Assembly (NCBI RefSeq): GCF_000757425.2
Contig: NZ_JPKR02000004.1
Coordinates: forward strand, 558,001-622,000
Source of the DNA: Tatumella morbirosei
GTDB taxonomy: Bacteria; Pseudomonadota; Gammaproteobacteria; Enterobacterales; Enterobacteriaceae
Direction of reading: 5' to 3'
Length of the DNA: 64,000 nt
Numbering within the stretch: position 1 is the first letter of the stretch; each line of letters opens with the position of its first letter. Of this stretch, positions 29,090-36,794 are shown one piece after another. The notes under the pieces are model-generated. The model was not told the DNA's origin and made no database searches. It saw only the letters and a list, made by a program, of their open reading frames with translations. The position numbers were made by a program, and so were the translations under genes.

Positions 29090-29127
29090 TTATGCTGCCG
29101 GGGGCCAGGTGGTCTCCCGGAGCATAA
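29090..29127. terminator. Hairpin between convergent small gene and CPBP gene
   Basis: TTATGCTGCCGGG (29090-29103) pairs with CCCGGAGCATAA (29116-29127) with one internal mismatch. There is no strong T-run, so termination strength is uncertain. Confidence 0.5.
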
Positions 29128-29130
29128 CCT

Positions 29131-29784
29131 TCAGAATGCTGAAAGATACAATGCCGGGACCAGTGCAATCAGGTTGTTAAGCGTGTGCAGAAACACCGGC
29201 AATGCCAGACCGTTACTTTTCAGCCTGGCCCAACACAGTAACAGAGAAAATAGTGTCAGGGCAGCAATAGATTGCCAGTGTACATACTGGGTATGCAGCG
29301 CTGCAAATAACAGAGAGGTCAGCAGCATACAGGCAAACCGACTTTTGGGTGCCCATAACAGAAATGTTTGTAGCAAAAAGCCACGAAACAGCACCTCTTC
29401 AAATACCGGGGCCAGACACACCGCGGTGATCAGTAAAATCAACTGAGAACTGCGTGCCTGGCTGGCCTGTTCCGACAGCCAGACCTCTGGCAGCAGGTAC
29501 TGAATTTCCGCGACCATCAATACCAGCAACGCCAGCGTGAACAGCAATGTTTGTAACGGCTGAAGCTGATTAAAGGGAATATCTGTCCGGCGTTGACAGT
29601 AAAAACGATACAATGGATAGATAACCGCAAATTCAAACAAACAGATTACCGGCACCAGTAAACCACTGGTACGCAGTGCAGCAAAATTAGGGAACAGCGT
29701 TATCAACAGTGTTATCAGGTAGTAGATAACAAAACTGCCAAGATAGAACGCGGTCAATGTTATTTTGTCTGATTGAGTGTTCAT
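29131..29784 (-). CDS. CPBP-family intramembrane metalloprotease-like protein
   Basis: The 217-residue membrane protein carries the CPBP (Abi) motifs: EEVLFRG at residues 129-135, a histidine at about 164 and HTLNN at about 200-204. The family includes Rce1-like proteases and bacterial proteins tied to bacteriocin self-immunity, but most members have unknown substrates. The ATG at 29784 (MNTQSDKITL) is preferred; upstream in-frame codons add a segment without membrane character. No bacteriocin gene is apparent nearby. Confidence 0.85.
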   Translation of the reverse strand: MNTQSDKITLTAFYLGSFVIYYLITLLITLFPNFAALRTSGLLVPVICLFEFAVIYPLYRFYCQRRTDIPFNQLQPLQTLLFTLALLVLMVAEIQYLLPEVWLSEQASQARSSQLILLITAVCLAPVFEEVLFRGFLLQTFLLWAPKSRFACMLLTSLLFAALHTQYVHWQSIAALTLFSLLLCWARLKSNGLALPVFLHTLNNLIALVPALYLSAF

Positions 29785-30156
29785 CGTTCGCTCAGCGTTA
29801 AGAATCTTCCGAATAATATCAACGGTACAAATCACTGTCGAGTCATGGCAGACAATCACCCATGACTTTCGATACCATGCCGGATATTGACTGGCTTCTC
29901 AGATGGTGATGTTTTATTTAATTGCTTGAGTTTAAATGATTTAAATTGTATTGCCAATGGCCGGGCTGGTGGAAAAGTAAACGCTCCTGACGCGCTGACA
30001 GTGGTAAACTTCAGGAAATTCTAATCTTTTTCCGAAGGGATTTTCCGTGCCAAAGGTGTCATTTCGTTATTAAATAACCCACAGAACGATCTGCTCGTTG
30101 CAAAGCCTTCATACGGTCGGTCCGCGAAGTATGGACTGTTGAACAGAGGAATTGAT

Positions 30157-30453
30157 ATGACATTAAATGGAAAAGCCTTACTGGTCTCCGGGATTTTACT
30201 GTTGGCAGGCTGCCAGTCAGCCAGTCAGCACGATAACACACAAACCACTTATGTGCCGGATGATGACATGTGTGGAGCATCTGATTATCAACAATATATC
30301 GGCAAACCCCTGTCATCGGTGAATGATCTACGTTTTGATAACCCGGTCAGGGCGATCGCACATGACTCAGTCGTTACCATGGATTTTAATCTTCGTCGGC
30401 TGAATTTTTTTGCCGATGCGCAGGGAAATATCACCAAAGTCTATTGCGGTTAA
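30157..30453 (+). CDS. I78-type protease-inhibitor lipoprotein
   Basis: The 98-residue protein has a lipoprotein signal ending in LLAGC (Cys19). The C-terminal part has the I78 inhibitor pattern, including CGASDYQQYIGKPLSSV and VTMDFNLRRLNFFADAQGNI. I78 members are elastase-type inhibitor-like proteins that fold like potato inhibitor I. The ATG at 30157 has GAGGAATTGAT upstream. It is probably a periplasmic or outer-membrane anchored inhibitor; the target protease is unknown. Confidence 0.85.
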   Translation: MTLNGKALLVSGILLLAGCQSASQHDNTQTTYVPDDDMCGASDYQQYIGKPLSSVNDLRFDNPVRAIAHDSVVTMDFNLRRLNFFADAQGNITKVYCG

Positions 30454-30522
30454 TGTCATTGCGTGTCATCAGAAAGTCATCATCGGTAGCTAATATCACA
30501 CGCACTCGTTACCGAATCCTTT

Positions 30523-30546
30523 TCCCGCTACGGCGGGATTTTTTTT
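30523..30546 (+). terminator. Terminator after the I78 lipoprotein gene
   Basis: A 6-bp perfect stem TCCCGC/GCGGGA with loop TACG is followed by eight T. It lies about 70 bases after the stop codon. Confidence 0.88.
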
Positions 30547-30820
30547 GGGGACAACAAACCGTCTTCGGATGAGAGGGAAGCCATTCAATTATCTTCATCT
30601 GCATGAGTTTCTCTGCTGAAACGATCCTGATGTCGCGTGAAGAAAATAACAATTTCAGGTAATTATGTCGTTTTGCTGCCATCTTATCGTCTGGTTATTG
30701 TAATGGAATCGTCATGATTGGTTTCACAAAATCAATAGCCAACTGATGCGGATTTTTCTTACCCACCTTAGCGATATACTGCGGATGTTTTCAGATAACA
30801 ACCACAATATCGAGGTTATT
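30547..30820. other. Intergenic region before the glycine-rich lipoprotein gene
   Basis: About 270 bases with no supported gene. It is A/T-rich and must contain the promoter of the next gene; I see no clear operator or RNA. Confidence 0.5.
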
Positions 30821-30970
30821 ATGGTACGACTGTTTAAAATTGCTGCAGTGCTGGGAGTCGTGGTTATGCTGAACGGCTGCATTTTCCCACCTCCGGGTGG
30901 CGGCGGTGGTGGCGGTTGGGGCGGCGGTCACGGCGGCGGTGGCCCTCATTACGGGTATAACGGGCATTAA
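30821..30970 (+). CDS. Tiny glycine-rich lipoprotein
   Basis: The 49-residue product has a signal with lipobox LNGC (Cys20). It is followed by a proline triplet and a glycine-rich tail with histidines and tyrosine (GGGHGGGGPHYGYNGH). The ATG at 30821 has GAGG upstream. Gly/His repeats of this sort can bind metal, but this is only a possibility. I do not recognise a characterised homolog. A 22-base perfect palindrome lies 18 bases after the stop. Confidence 0.65.
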   Translation: MVRLFKIAAVLGVVVMLNGCIFPPPGGGGGGGWGGGHGGGGPHYGYNGH

Positions 30971-30988
30971 TCTGCCAACAGTTGAGCC

Positions 30989-31010
30989 AGGGCGGGTGTA
31001 CACCCGCCCT
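30989..31010 (+). terminator. Perfect 22-base palindrome downstream of the glycine-rich gene
   Basis: AGGGCGGGTGTACACCCGCCCT is a perfect palindrome. A terminator-like hairpin is possible although no T-run follows directly; it could instead bind a dimeric protein. Confidence 0.5.
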
Positions 31011-31228
31011 GAAACTTTAGCCTCCCATAACGAACTGACTTTTATCGTGGCTGTTGGCTCTGTGATTCACATATTTCCCCTCTAAATTGCCTTTTGTTTT
31101 TTTTCCAGTGAACAACTCTGAGACGCTGTGGGCACTTCTGCTTTATTTGCACCCGGTTTTACAAAAAAATCTGTTTTTTTATGAATTTGATGTTAACTTC
31201 AGGCCTCAGAGAATGCCGAGGCTTAAGT

Positions 31229-31486
31229 ATGAAAAACCTGATCGCTGAGCTGTTAATAAAACTTGCTGAAAGAGATGAAGAATATAAGCTTCAGACGGAG
31301 CGACTTGCAGCAATGGAAGTTATTTTATCGGTGGTACTGGATAGCCTGCCTGCAGAATCACTGCACCAGTTTGAAACAAAATTACAACAGCGGATGGCTC
31401 AAAATAGCGATTCTGTTGGCGGCGTTTTTCATGATGATGCTTACTCACGGTTTATTGCTGAAATTTCTGCAGCAAAACATTCATAG
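31229..31486 (+). CDS. iraP: Anti-adaptor IraP (sigma-S stabiliser)
   Basis: IraP binds RssB and prevents delivery of RpoS to ClpXP during phosphate starvation. The 85-residue protein begins MKNLIAELLIKLAERDEEYK, matching E. coli IraP (formerly YaiB) over its N-terminus, and is coiled-coil-like. The C-terminal half is more divergent. The ATG at 31229 has a weak GAGG; the frame extends upstream, but conservation starts here. In E. coli iraP, phoA, psiF and proC follow in that order; here phoA is absent. Confidence 0.85.
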   Translation: MKNLIAELLIKLAERDEEYKLQTERLAAMEVILSVVLDSLPAESLHQFETKLQQRMAQNSDSVGGVFHDDAYSRFIAEISAAKHS

Positions 31487-31592
31487 TCAGATGGATAATC
31501 CTCAATAAGTTGCAGATAATATTATTTCCGCTGTCACTCAGGCGGTTTTATCTCTGGCTTAATGGCCGGTATCTATTTGACAGGAGTAAGCA

Positions 31593-31916
31593 ATGAAAAA
31601 GATGATGATCGCACTGGCTCTGTGCGGACTTTGTGTTGCAGGTTCAGCTTCCGCTGCTGAAAAAACTGCACAACAACAGAAAATGACTGACTGCAACCAC
31701 GAGGCCAGTTCCCAGAGCCTGAAAGGTGATGCCCGTAAAAATTTTATGAGCACTTGTCTGAAAAAAGATCATAAAGTTGAGGGGCTGACAGCACAACAAC
31801 AGAAGATGAAAACCTGTAATGCTGATGCAAAGCAAAAAGCATTAAAGGGTGATGCCCGTAAATCGTTTATGAGCAGCTGCCTGAAAAAAAAGCTGATTTC
31901 CCGGGAGTATCGCTGA
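31593..31916 (+). CDS. psiF: Phosphate-starvation-inducible protein PsiF
   Basis: The 107-residue protein has a signal peptide and two copies of the PsiF repeat (QQQKMTDCNHEASSQSLKGD and QQQKMKTCNADAKQKALKGD), each ending in a CLKK segment. PsiF is periplasmic and of unknown function; in E. coli it is cotranscribed with phoA under PhoB. Here it has AGGAG before its ATG and its own upstream region with only one Pho half-site (CTGTCAC near 31533). A terminator follows. Confidence 0.92.
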   Translation: MKKMMIALALCGLCVAGSASAAEKTAQQQKMTDCNHEASSQSLKGDARKNFMSTCLKKDHKVEGLTAQQQKMKTCNADAKQKALKGDARKSFMSSCLKKKLISREYR

Positions 31917-31931
31917 ATAGTATTTTCCAGA

Positions 31932-31955
31932 CAGCCTCATGTTGAGGCTGTTTTT
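31932..31955 (+). terminator. psiF terminator
   Basis: An 8-bp perfect stem CAGCCTCA/TGAGGCTG with loop TGT is followed by five T. Confidence 0.88.
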
Positions 31956-32125
31956 CAAACTATGGCTGCACGCAAAGTGCTTTCCCTGCCGGTAACCGCA
32001 TTTGTTGTGACAACAAACCTTCCCCACTACTCTATATTTCCTTGCAGTCAGGTTTTAATTAAATGTTACATTTTTACCTGTCTGGCCACGTTTCATATAG
32101 CATCGTTAAATTAAGGATAAGATCG

Positions 32126-33040
32126 GTGATTGCTCTGATTATTATTTGTGTATTTATTATTAGCGTAAGTTATGCCCATTCCCGAGGGAAAGTAAAACAA
32201 AAAATGTCCCGGCAATTATTTGACCATTCGACATTTATGGCTCCGATAAATATGTTTATGACCGGATTTTCAACACTTCCGTCGCAACAGGCATGGTTAT
32301 CGGAACAGACCTTTCCGGAGCTTGAACCTTTAAAAAAACACTGGCAAACGATACGTGAGGAAGCGATTAGTCTGCAGGATCATATTAAAGCGGCCAGCGG
32401 AAATAATGATGCCGGTTTTAATACATTTTTTAAACGTGGTTGGAAACGCTTTTATCTGAAATGGTATGGTGATGCTCATCCCTCGGCAGAACAACTCTGT
32501 CCGGTAACCACCCGGTTGGTGAGTTCTATTCCCTGTATTAAAGCGGCGATGTTTGCTGAATTACCTGCAGGTAGCCATTTGGGGCAACACCGCGACCCTT
32601 ATGCGGGTTCCGTACGTTATCATTTGGGGTTGGTGACTCCAAATAATGACCAGTGCTTTATTGAAGTAGATGGAGAAAGACGCAGCTGGCGGGATGGTGA
32701 GGCGATTATCTTTGATGAAACCTTTGTCCATTGGGCACAGAATAACACTCAGCAAACACGGATCATTTTATTCTGTGATATTGAAAGGCCAATGAAATGG
32801 CGTTGGGCAGGGGCAGTCAATCACTGGGTGGGTAAAAATCTGATGTCTGCAGCCGCTTCACCCAATGATGAAACTGACCGGACGGGCGCGATTAACCGCA
32901 TATTTAAGTATATCAGTGCTGCACGTGATGCAGGTCAACGCCTGAAAAAACGCAACCGTAAGCTTTACTACATTCTCAAAAATGCCGTGATTGTGCTTAT
33001 TTTCCTGTGGCTGTTGGTGTCGGTATTCAGGCACTGGTAG
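32126..33040 (+). CDS. lpxO: Lipid A hydroxylase LpxO
   Basis: LpxO is an Fe(II)/2-oxoglutarate-dependent oxygenase at the inner membrane that hydroxylates the 3'-secondary acyl chain of lipid A. The 304-residue protein has flanking membrane segments and the core motifs GWKRFYLKWYGDAHPSA, the HxD pair in QHRDPYAGSVRYHLG and a distal histidine in ETFVHWAQN. I place the start at the GTG at 32126, 9 bases after AAGGA, because it aligns with Salmonella LpxO. The open frame begins at 32063. Confidence 0.92.
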   Translation: MIALIIICVFIISVSYAHSRGKVKQKMSRQLFDHSTFMAPINMFMTGFSTLPSQQAWLSEQTFPELEPLKKHWQTIREEAISLQDHIKAASGNNDAGFNTFFKRGWKRFYLKWYGDAHPSAEQLCPVTTRLVSSIPCIKAAMFAELPAGSHLGQHRDPYAGSVRYHLGLVTPNNDQCFIEVDGERRSWRDGEAIIFDETFVHWAQNNTQQTRIILFCDIERPMKWRWAGAVNHWVGKNLMSAAASPNDETDRTGAINRIFKYISAARDAGQRLKKRNRKLYYILKNAVIVLIFLWLLVSVFRHW

Positions 33041-33052
33041 GGCGGATGAACT

Positions 33053-33078
33053 GGTTTCCAGCGTAGCGGCTGGAAACC
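33053..33078. terminator. Hairpin between convergent lpxO and proC
   Basis: A 10-bp perfect stem GGTTTCCAGC/GCTGGAAACC with loop GTAGCG lies between the two stop codons. No strong T-run lies on either side. Confidence 0.5.
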
Positions 33079-33088
33079 GCGCACAAAT

Positions 33089-33901
33089 TTACTTTTTACT
33101 TAACGCTTCAGATTTTTCCATGCATTTTTGCATTGCCAGCATAACCGCGGCACGGAATCCCTGGCTTTCGAGAGTCTGTACCGCTTCAATCGTGGTACCG
33201 CCGGGTGAGCAAACACTGTCTTTTAACTGCGCAGGATGCAGTCCGGTTTCCAGTACCATTTGTGCCGCGCCTTTTACCGCCTGAGCAGCAAATTCGTAAG
33301 CCTGTTTTCTGGGCATTCCACCCAGTACGGCGGCATCCGCCATCGCTTCAATCAGCATAAATATATAAGCCGGGGAAGACCCACTGACTCCGACAACAGA
33401 ATGGATTAAATATTCGCTGACCTGTTCTGCTTTACCGAAACTCCGGAAAATCTGTAACACGATGTCAGTTTCATCTGCGGTGACCAGACCATTGGGAGTG
33501 ACAGAGCTCATACCTTCACCCACTAATGCCGGGGTATTAGGCATCACACGAATGATTTTGCGCGAGTCCCCGAGCACAGCCGCAAGGGTTTCCAGAGTGA
33601 CACCTGCCGCAATGGAAACGACCAGAATGTCTTTTTTTAACTGTCCGGCAATATCACTTAATACTTTGCTAATCACATTTGGCTTGACTGCTGCCACCAG
33701 AATATCCACAGCACCGGCCAGCGACTCCGGGCTTTCAGCGGCCTTCAGACCATATTTTTCCGCCATTTCCTGGTTGGTTGCGCTTTTACGGTCAAATACC
33801 CAGATATTTTCCGGGGCTATTATCTGGCTCTTCACAATACCGTTAATAATCGCTTTGGTCATATTACCGCAGCCGATAAAACCAATTTTTTTGTTGAGCA
33901 T
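33089..33901 (-). CDS. proC: Pyrroline-5-carboxylate reductase ProC
   Basis: ProC reduces pyrroline-5-carboxylate to proline, the last step of proline synthesis. The 270-residue protein opens with the NAD(P)H-binding motif KIGFIGCGNMTKAI and has the C-terminal signature SPAYIFMLIEAMADAAVLGG. It lies between lpxO and yaiI, with yaiI divergent, as in the E. coli order proC-yaiI-aroL. Confidence 0.97.
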   Translation of the reverse strand: MLNKKIGFIGCGNMTKAIINGIVKSQIIAPENIWVFDRKSATNQEMAEKYGLKAAESPESLAGAVDILVAAVKPNVISKVLSDIAGQLKKDILVVSIAAGVTLETLAAVLGDSRKIIRVMPNTPALVGEGMSSVTPNGLVTADETDIVLQIFRSFGKAEQVSEYLIHSVVGVSGSSPAYIFMLIEAMADAAVLGGMPRKQAYEFAAQAVKGAAQMVLETGLHPAQLKDSVCSPGGTTIEAVQTLESQGFRAAVMLAMQKCMEKSEALSKK

Positions 33902-34031
33902 TACCTGTCCTTTATGAGTGTCAGAGAATGAGCTGGACTCAGGTTATTCGCCTGACAACATGGCGATAAATAGTTGTTCTCCGTCGGCATAATAGTTCAC
34001 AATTCGGGTTTAGTCCCTGGCAGGAATGATT

Positions 34032-34475
34032 ATGGCTATCTGGGTTGACGCAGACGCTTGTCCGACAGTAATCAAAGAAATACTTTATCGTGCAGCCGAA
34101 AGAACGCAAACACATATTACTTTTGTCGCTAATCAGTCACTGCGATTGCCGCCATCCCCCTGGCTGCACAGCTTACGGGTTGCTGCAGGGTTTGATGTGG
34201 CGGATAACGAAATCGTCCGGCAGGTTGCGAAAGGCGATTTGGTGATTACCGCAGATATTCCACTGGCGGCTGAAGTTCTGGAAAAAGGGGCTGCTGCACT
34301 CAACCCACGAGGAGAACGGTATTCTCCGGCGACTATTCGTGAGCGTTTGACCATGCGTGATTTTATGGATACGCTGCGGGCCAGTGGAATCGCGTCAGGT
34401 GGCCCGGCGGCCCTGAATCAGAAAGACAGGCAGTTATTTGCGAATGAACTGGATAAATGGTTCAGGCAGCGCTAA
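34032..34475 (+). CDS. yaiI: YaiI/YqxD-family (UPF0178) protein
   Basis: The 147-residue protein belongs to UPF0178, a PIN-like fold family of unknown function. It has [15 protein letters not shown] at the N-terminus and [14 protein letters not shown] and [14 protein letters not shown] further on. The ATG at 34032 is preferred over 34026 because AGGA is 7 bases before it. The gene ends in an inverted repeat CAGGCAGC/GCTGCCTG (34463-34484) that overlaps the stop. Confidence 0.93.
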   Translation: MAIWVDADACPTVIKEILYRAAERTQTHITFVANQSLRLPPSPWLHSLRVAAGFDVADNEIVRQVAKGDLVITADIPLAAEVLEKGAAALNPRGERYSPATIRERLTMRDFMDTLRASGIASGGPAALNQKDRQLFANELDKWFRQR

Positions 34476-34503
34476 GGCTGCCTGACCTTACCAGACGGGA
34501 CGA

Positions 34504-35202
34504 TTACAGGAAGCTGTCATCGTCATCGTTGAAATTATTATCGCCAAAGAAACTGTCAAACCCACCACTATTGTTATCATCCCAGCGGTTATCATCAGCC
34601 GGCAGGCCGTTATCTCCGTAATTAAACGTATCGAGGTTCTGGTCAACGTCCGGGAGCTGTGGCTCCGGTTCGTTAATAATATTCACGATTTCTTCAGGCT
34701 GTGAATGATGGAACATACTGGTCAGCATATCCGCTAACACAACCCCACCGGCGACCCCGGCTGCAGTTTGTAACGCCCCGCCGAGAAAGCCGGTACCCCG
34801 TGCCGCTGCCGGCGGAGCACTATAGGTGGGTTGTTGTGCAGGGGCCTGCTGGGGCTGTTGTGGATTCCCCCAGGCGGATGTTTCCCGGGGGGCCTGCTGG
34901 CGAGGTTGGGAATTGCCGCCGCCAAATAAACCGGCCAGGAAGCCGCCACTACTCTGCTGTGGCTGCTGCTGTTGTTGTTGCTGGAGTCGTGTTTCCAGCT
35001 CAGAAATGCGGTCATTCAGTTTTTTCAGTGCGGCTTCCTGAATGAGCAATGCCTGCGACATATAGTAAGCCGCCGCGGGCTGATTTTGCAGATGGGTTTT
35101 AATTAACTGTTCTGCCGCAGGATCGCGCGGGCCGGTTTGGCTTTCAGCCTGTTGTAACCGGCTAAACAGACCATCAATCAGTTTTTGTTCTTCGCTCTGC
35201 AT
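34504..35202 (-). CDS. DUF2076-type protein with poly-Gln and acidic tail
   Basis: The 232-residue protein begins MQSEEQKLIDGLFSRLQQAE, typical of the DUF2076 family. It continues with a coiled segment rich in glutamine (RLQQQQQQQPQQ), a glycine/proline linker, a hydrophobic glycine-rich stretch (GGALQTAAGVAGGVVLADML) and an acidic asparagine/aspartate-rich tail (GDNNFNDDDDSFL). The glycine-rich stretch could insert in a membrane. Function is unknown; low-complexity regions dominate. It is convergent with yaiI and divergent from aroL. Confidence 0.85.
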   Translation of the reverse strand: MQSEEQKLIDGLFSRLQQAESQTGPRDPAAEQLIKTHLQNQPAAAYYMSQALLIQEAALKKLNDRISELETRLQQQQQQQPQQSSGGFLAGLFGGGNSQPRQQAPRETSAWGNPQQPQQAPAQQPTYSAPPAAARGTGFLGGALQTAAGVAGGVVLADMLTSMFHHSQPEEIVNIINEPEPQLPDVDQNLDTFNYGDNGLPADDNRWDDNNSGGFDSFFGDNNFNDDDDSFL

Positions 35203-35564
35203 GGTGAAACCTCTCATCATCTTAAATGTCATCATCGCCCGGAGTTCAGGGATAATGATTGTGACATTTTGTTACAAACCGGCGCCGGCAGTTGTCACAG
35301 TAATCACCGGAGCCCTGAAATTATGATACTGTTGGCTAAATCTGGCAAAATCCCGGTTCAGCCCACTATATATGAGGGTGGCGTTAGCTAAAGTAAACGT
35401 GATCGCGGTAAAAAAATATTGCGGTCAGTCTGAAGTGGCGGGGGAGGGTGTATTTAACACGTGTAACCGCTGTCTTCAGGTGGTTGTGGACGCTATTTCC
35501 GGTTATTATGCACAGGCTTTATATTCAGTCTCTTTAAAATTATCCCGGCGGAGGATCGGCCTTT
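35203..35564. other. Divergent upstream region of the DUF2076 gene and aroL
   Basis: About 360 bases carry both promoters. It contains a small perfect palindrome CCGGCGCCGG at 35279-35288. I looked for TyrR boxes (TGTAAA-N6-TTTACA), which regulate aroL in E. coli, and found no convincing match. No other gene is supported. Confidence 0.55.
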
Positions 35565-36089
35565 ATGTCATTACCCATCTATCTGATAGGTGCCCGGGGT
35601 TGTGGAAAAACAACCATAGGACATCTGTTATCACAGACATTGGGCTATGCATTTCATGATACGGACCATCATTTGCAATCGTCATTACAGTGCACCATTG
35701 CACAAATAGTTGACGAACAAGGGTGGGAAAGTTTTCGTCATAAAGAATCTGAGTCGTTGGTGGCGGTGACTGCGGAGTCGTCAGTGATAGCAACCGGTGG
35801 CGGGATTATCCTGCGTCAGGAAAATCGCCAGTTTATGCGTGACCACGGCTGGGTTTTCTGGCTGAGCGTTGAACCAGGGGAGCTTGCTAAGCGGCTGAGT
35901 GCTGATCCTGAGGCAGAACAGCGTCCAACACTGACTGGCCGGCCAATTACCGAAGAAATGAGTGATATTCTAAAAGTCCGAAGCCCGCTCTATTCCGCTA
36001 CAGCTCACCACATCATTGATGCTTGCCGTGCGCCACAGGAAGTGGTCAGTAATATTTTGCAGGTGTTATCACAGCAGCGTGCCGGGTAA
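35565..36089 (+). CDS. aroL: Shikimate kinase AroL
   Basis: AroL phosphorylates shikimate in the common aromatic pathway. The 174-residue P-loop protein has Walker A GARGCGKTTIGHLL, the shikimate-site DTDHH and ATGGGIIL, and the lid region RPTLTGRPI. It follows the E. coli order proC-yaiI-aroL, although the DUF2076 gene is inserted and yaiA and aroM are missing. A GC-rich hairpin follows. Confidence 0.96.
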   Translation: MSLPIYLIGARGCGKTTIGHLLSQTLGYAFHDTDHHLQSSLQCTIAQIVDEQGWESFRHKESESLVAVTAESSVIATGGGIILRQENRQFMRDHGWVFWLSVEPGELAKRLSADPEAEQRPTLTGRPITEEMSDILKVRSPLYSATAHHIIDACRAPQEVVSNILQVLSQQRAG

Positions 36090-36101
36090 TGTTCCCGGCA
36101 C
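36079..36101. terminator. Hairpin after aroL
   Basis: GTGCCGGG (36079-36086) pairs perfectly with CCCGGCAC (36094-36101). It overlaps the aroL stop and lies between convergent genes; no T-run. Confidence 0.5.
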
Positions 36102-36104
36102 CCT

Positions 36105-36794
36105 TCATATCCACTGTCGGCGATTTTTCTGCCAGCGTTTAGTCAGCAATTCCAGACCAAAACACAACAGATAATAGACCGCGCCGGTAAATATAAATAC
36201 AGCCACGGGGTAAATCTGTACCCGGTTATTGACCTGTCCGGCCAGTGTGGTCAGTTCCGGAACATTAACGATAAAAGCCAGCGAAGTATCTTTTAACAGG
36301 CTGATAAAGATACCCGTCAGCGAGGGCAGAATATTTCGCAGTACCTGCGGTAGCAAAATGTACCAGAAAGTGGCTGCAGTACCGAAACCCTGTGCCCGGG
36401 CCGCTTCAGACTGACCCGCCGGCAATGCAGCCAATCCGGAAAGTACCGTATGCATCACTGAGGCTGAAGTGAACCAGGCCAGCGCCAGGGTCACGGTGAG
36501 TGGTCCCGGGATTTCGATACCACTGAGCATCGGTAGCAAATACCATAACCAAAAAATCACAAATATCAGAGGAATACCGCGAATCAGATCAGCCCAAATA
36601 AACAGCAATCTGCGCCAGGTTGCAGAACCATAGTTTGCGCTGGCAGCCAACAGAATACCCAGCGGTAATGCCAGAAGGGCGCCACCCGCCGTCATCAACA
36701 GAGTGAGAACGACGCCGCCGGGTGTCCCCCGGGCCGTTTGCCCCCACAGTAAATATCCAAGATTATCGGTAATGACCGAAATTTCAGCGTTCAT
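36105..36794 (-). CDS. Polar amino-acid ABC transporter permease (second)
   Basis: The 229-residue protein is a His/Glu/Gln-type inner-membrane permease (MetI-like fold) with about five segments. The coupling EAA-loop region is QSEAARAQGFGTAATFWYIL. The start is placed at the ATG at 36794, which overlaps the upstream permease gene by 11 bases. Together with the next three genes it forms a polar amino-acid importer. It is last in the operon and could be fused functionally to the ATPase partner 37572-38381. Confidence 0.92.
   Translation of the reverse strand: MNAEISVITDNLGYLLWGQTARGTPGGVVLTLLMTAGGALLALPLGILLAASANYGSATWRRLLFIWADLIRGIPLIFVIFWLWYLLPMLSGIEIPGPLTVTLALAWFTSASVMHTVLSGLAALPAGQSEAARAQGFGTAATFWYILLPQVLRNILPSLTGIFISLLKDTSLAFIVNVPELTTLAGQVNNRVQIYPVAVFIFTGAVYYLLCFGLELLTKRWQKNRRQWI

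Noticed and set aside
35236-35560. TyrR operator before aroL
   Set aside because: A/T-rich segments vaguely resembling TGTAAA-N6-TTTACA were examined, but none matched both halves.
35372-35659. A 95-residue frame running into aroL
   Set aside because: It overlaps aroL in another frame and has no conserved features.
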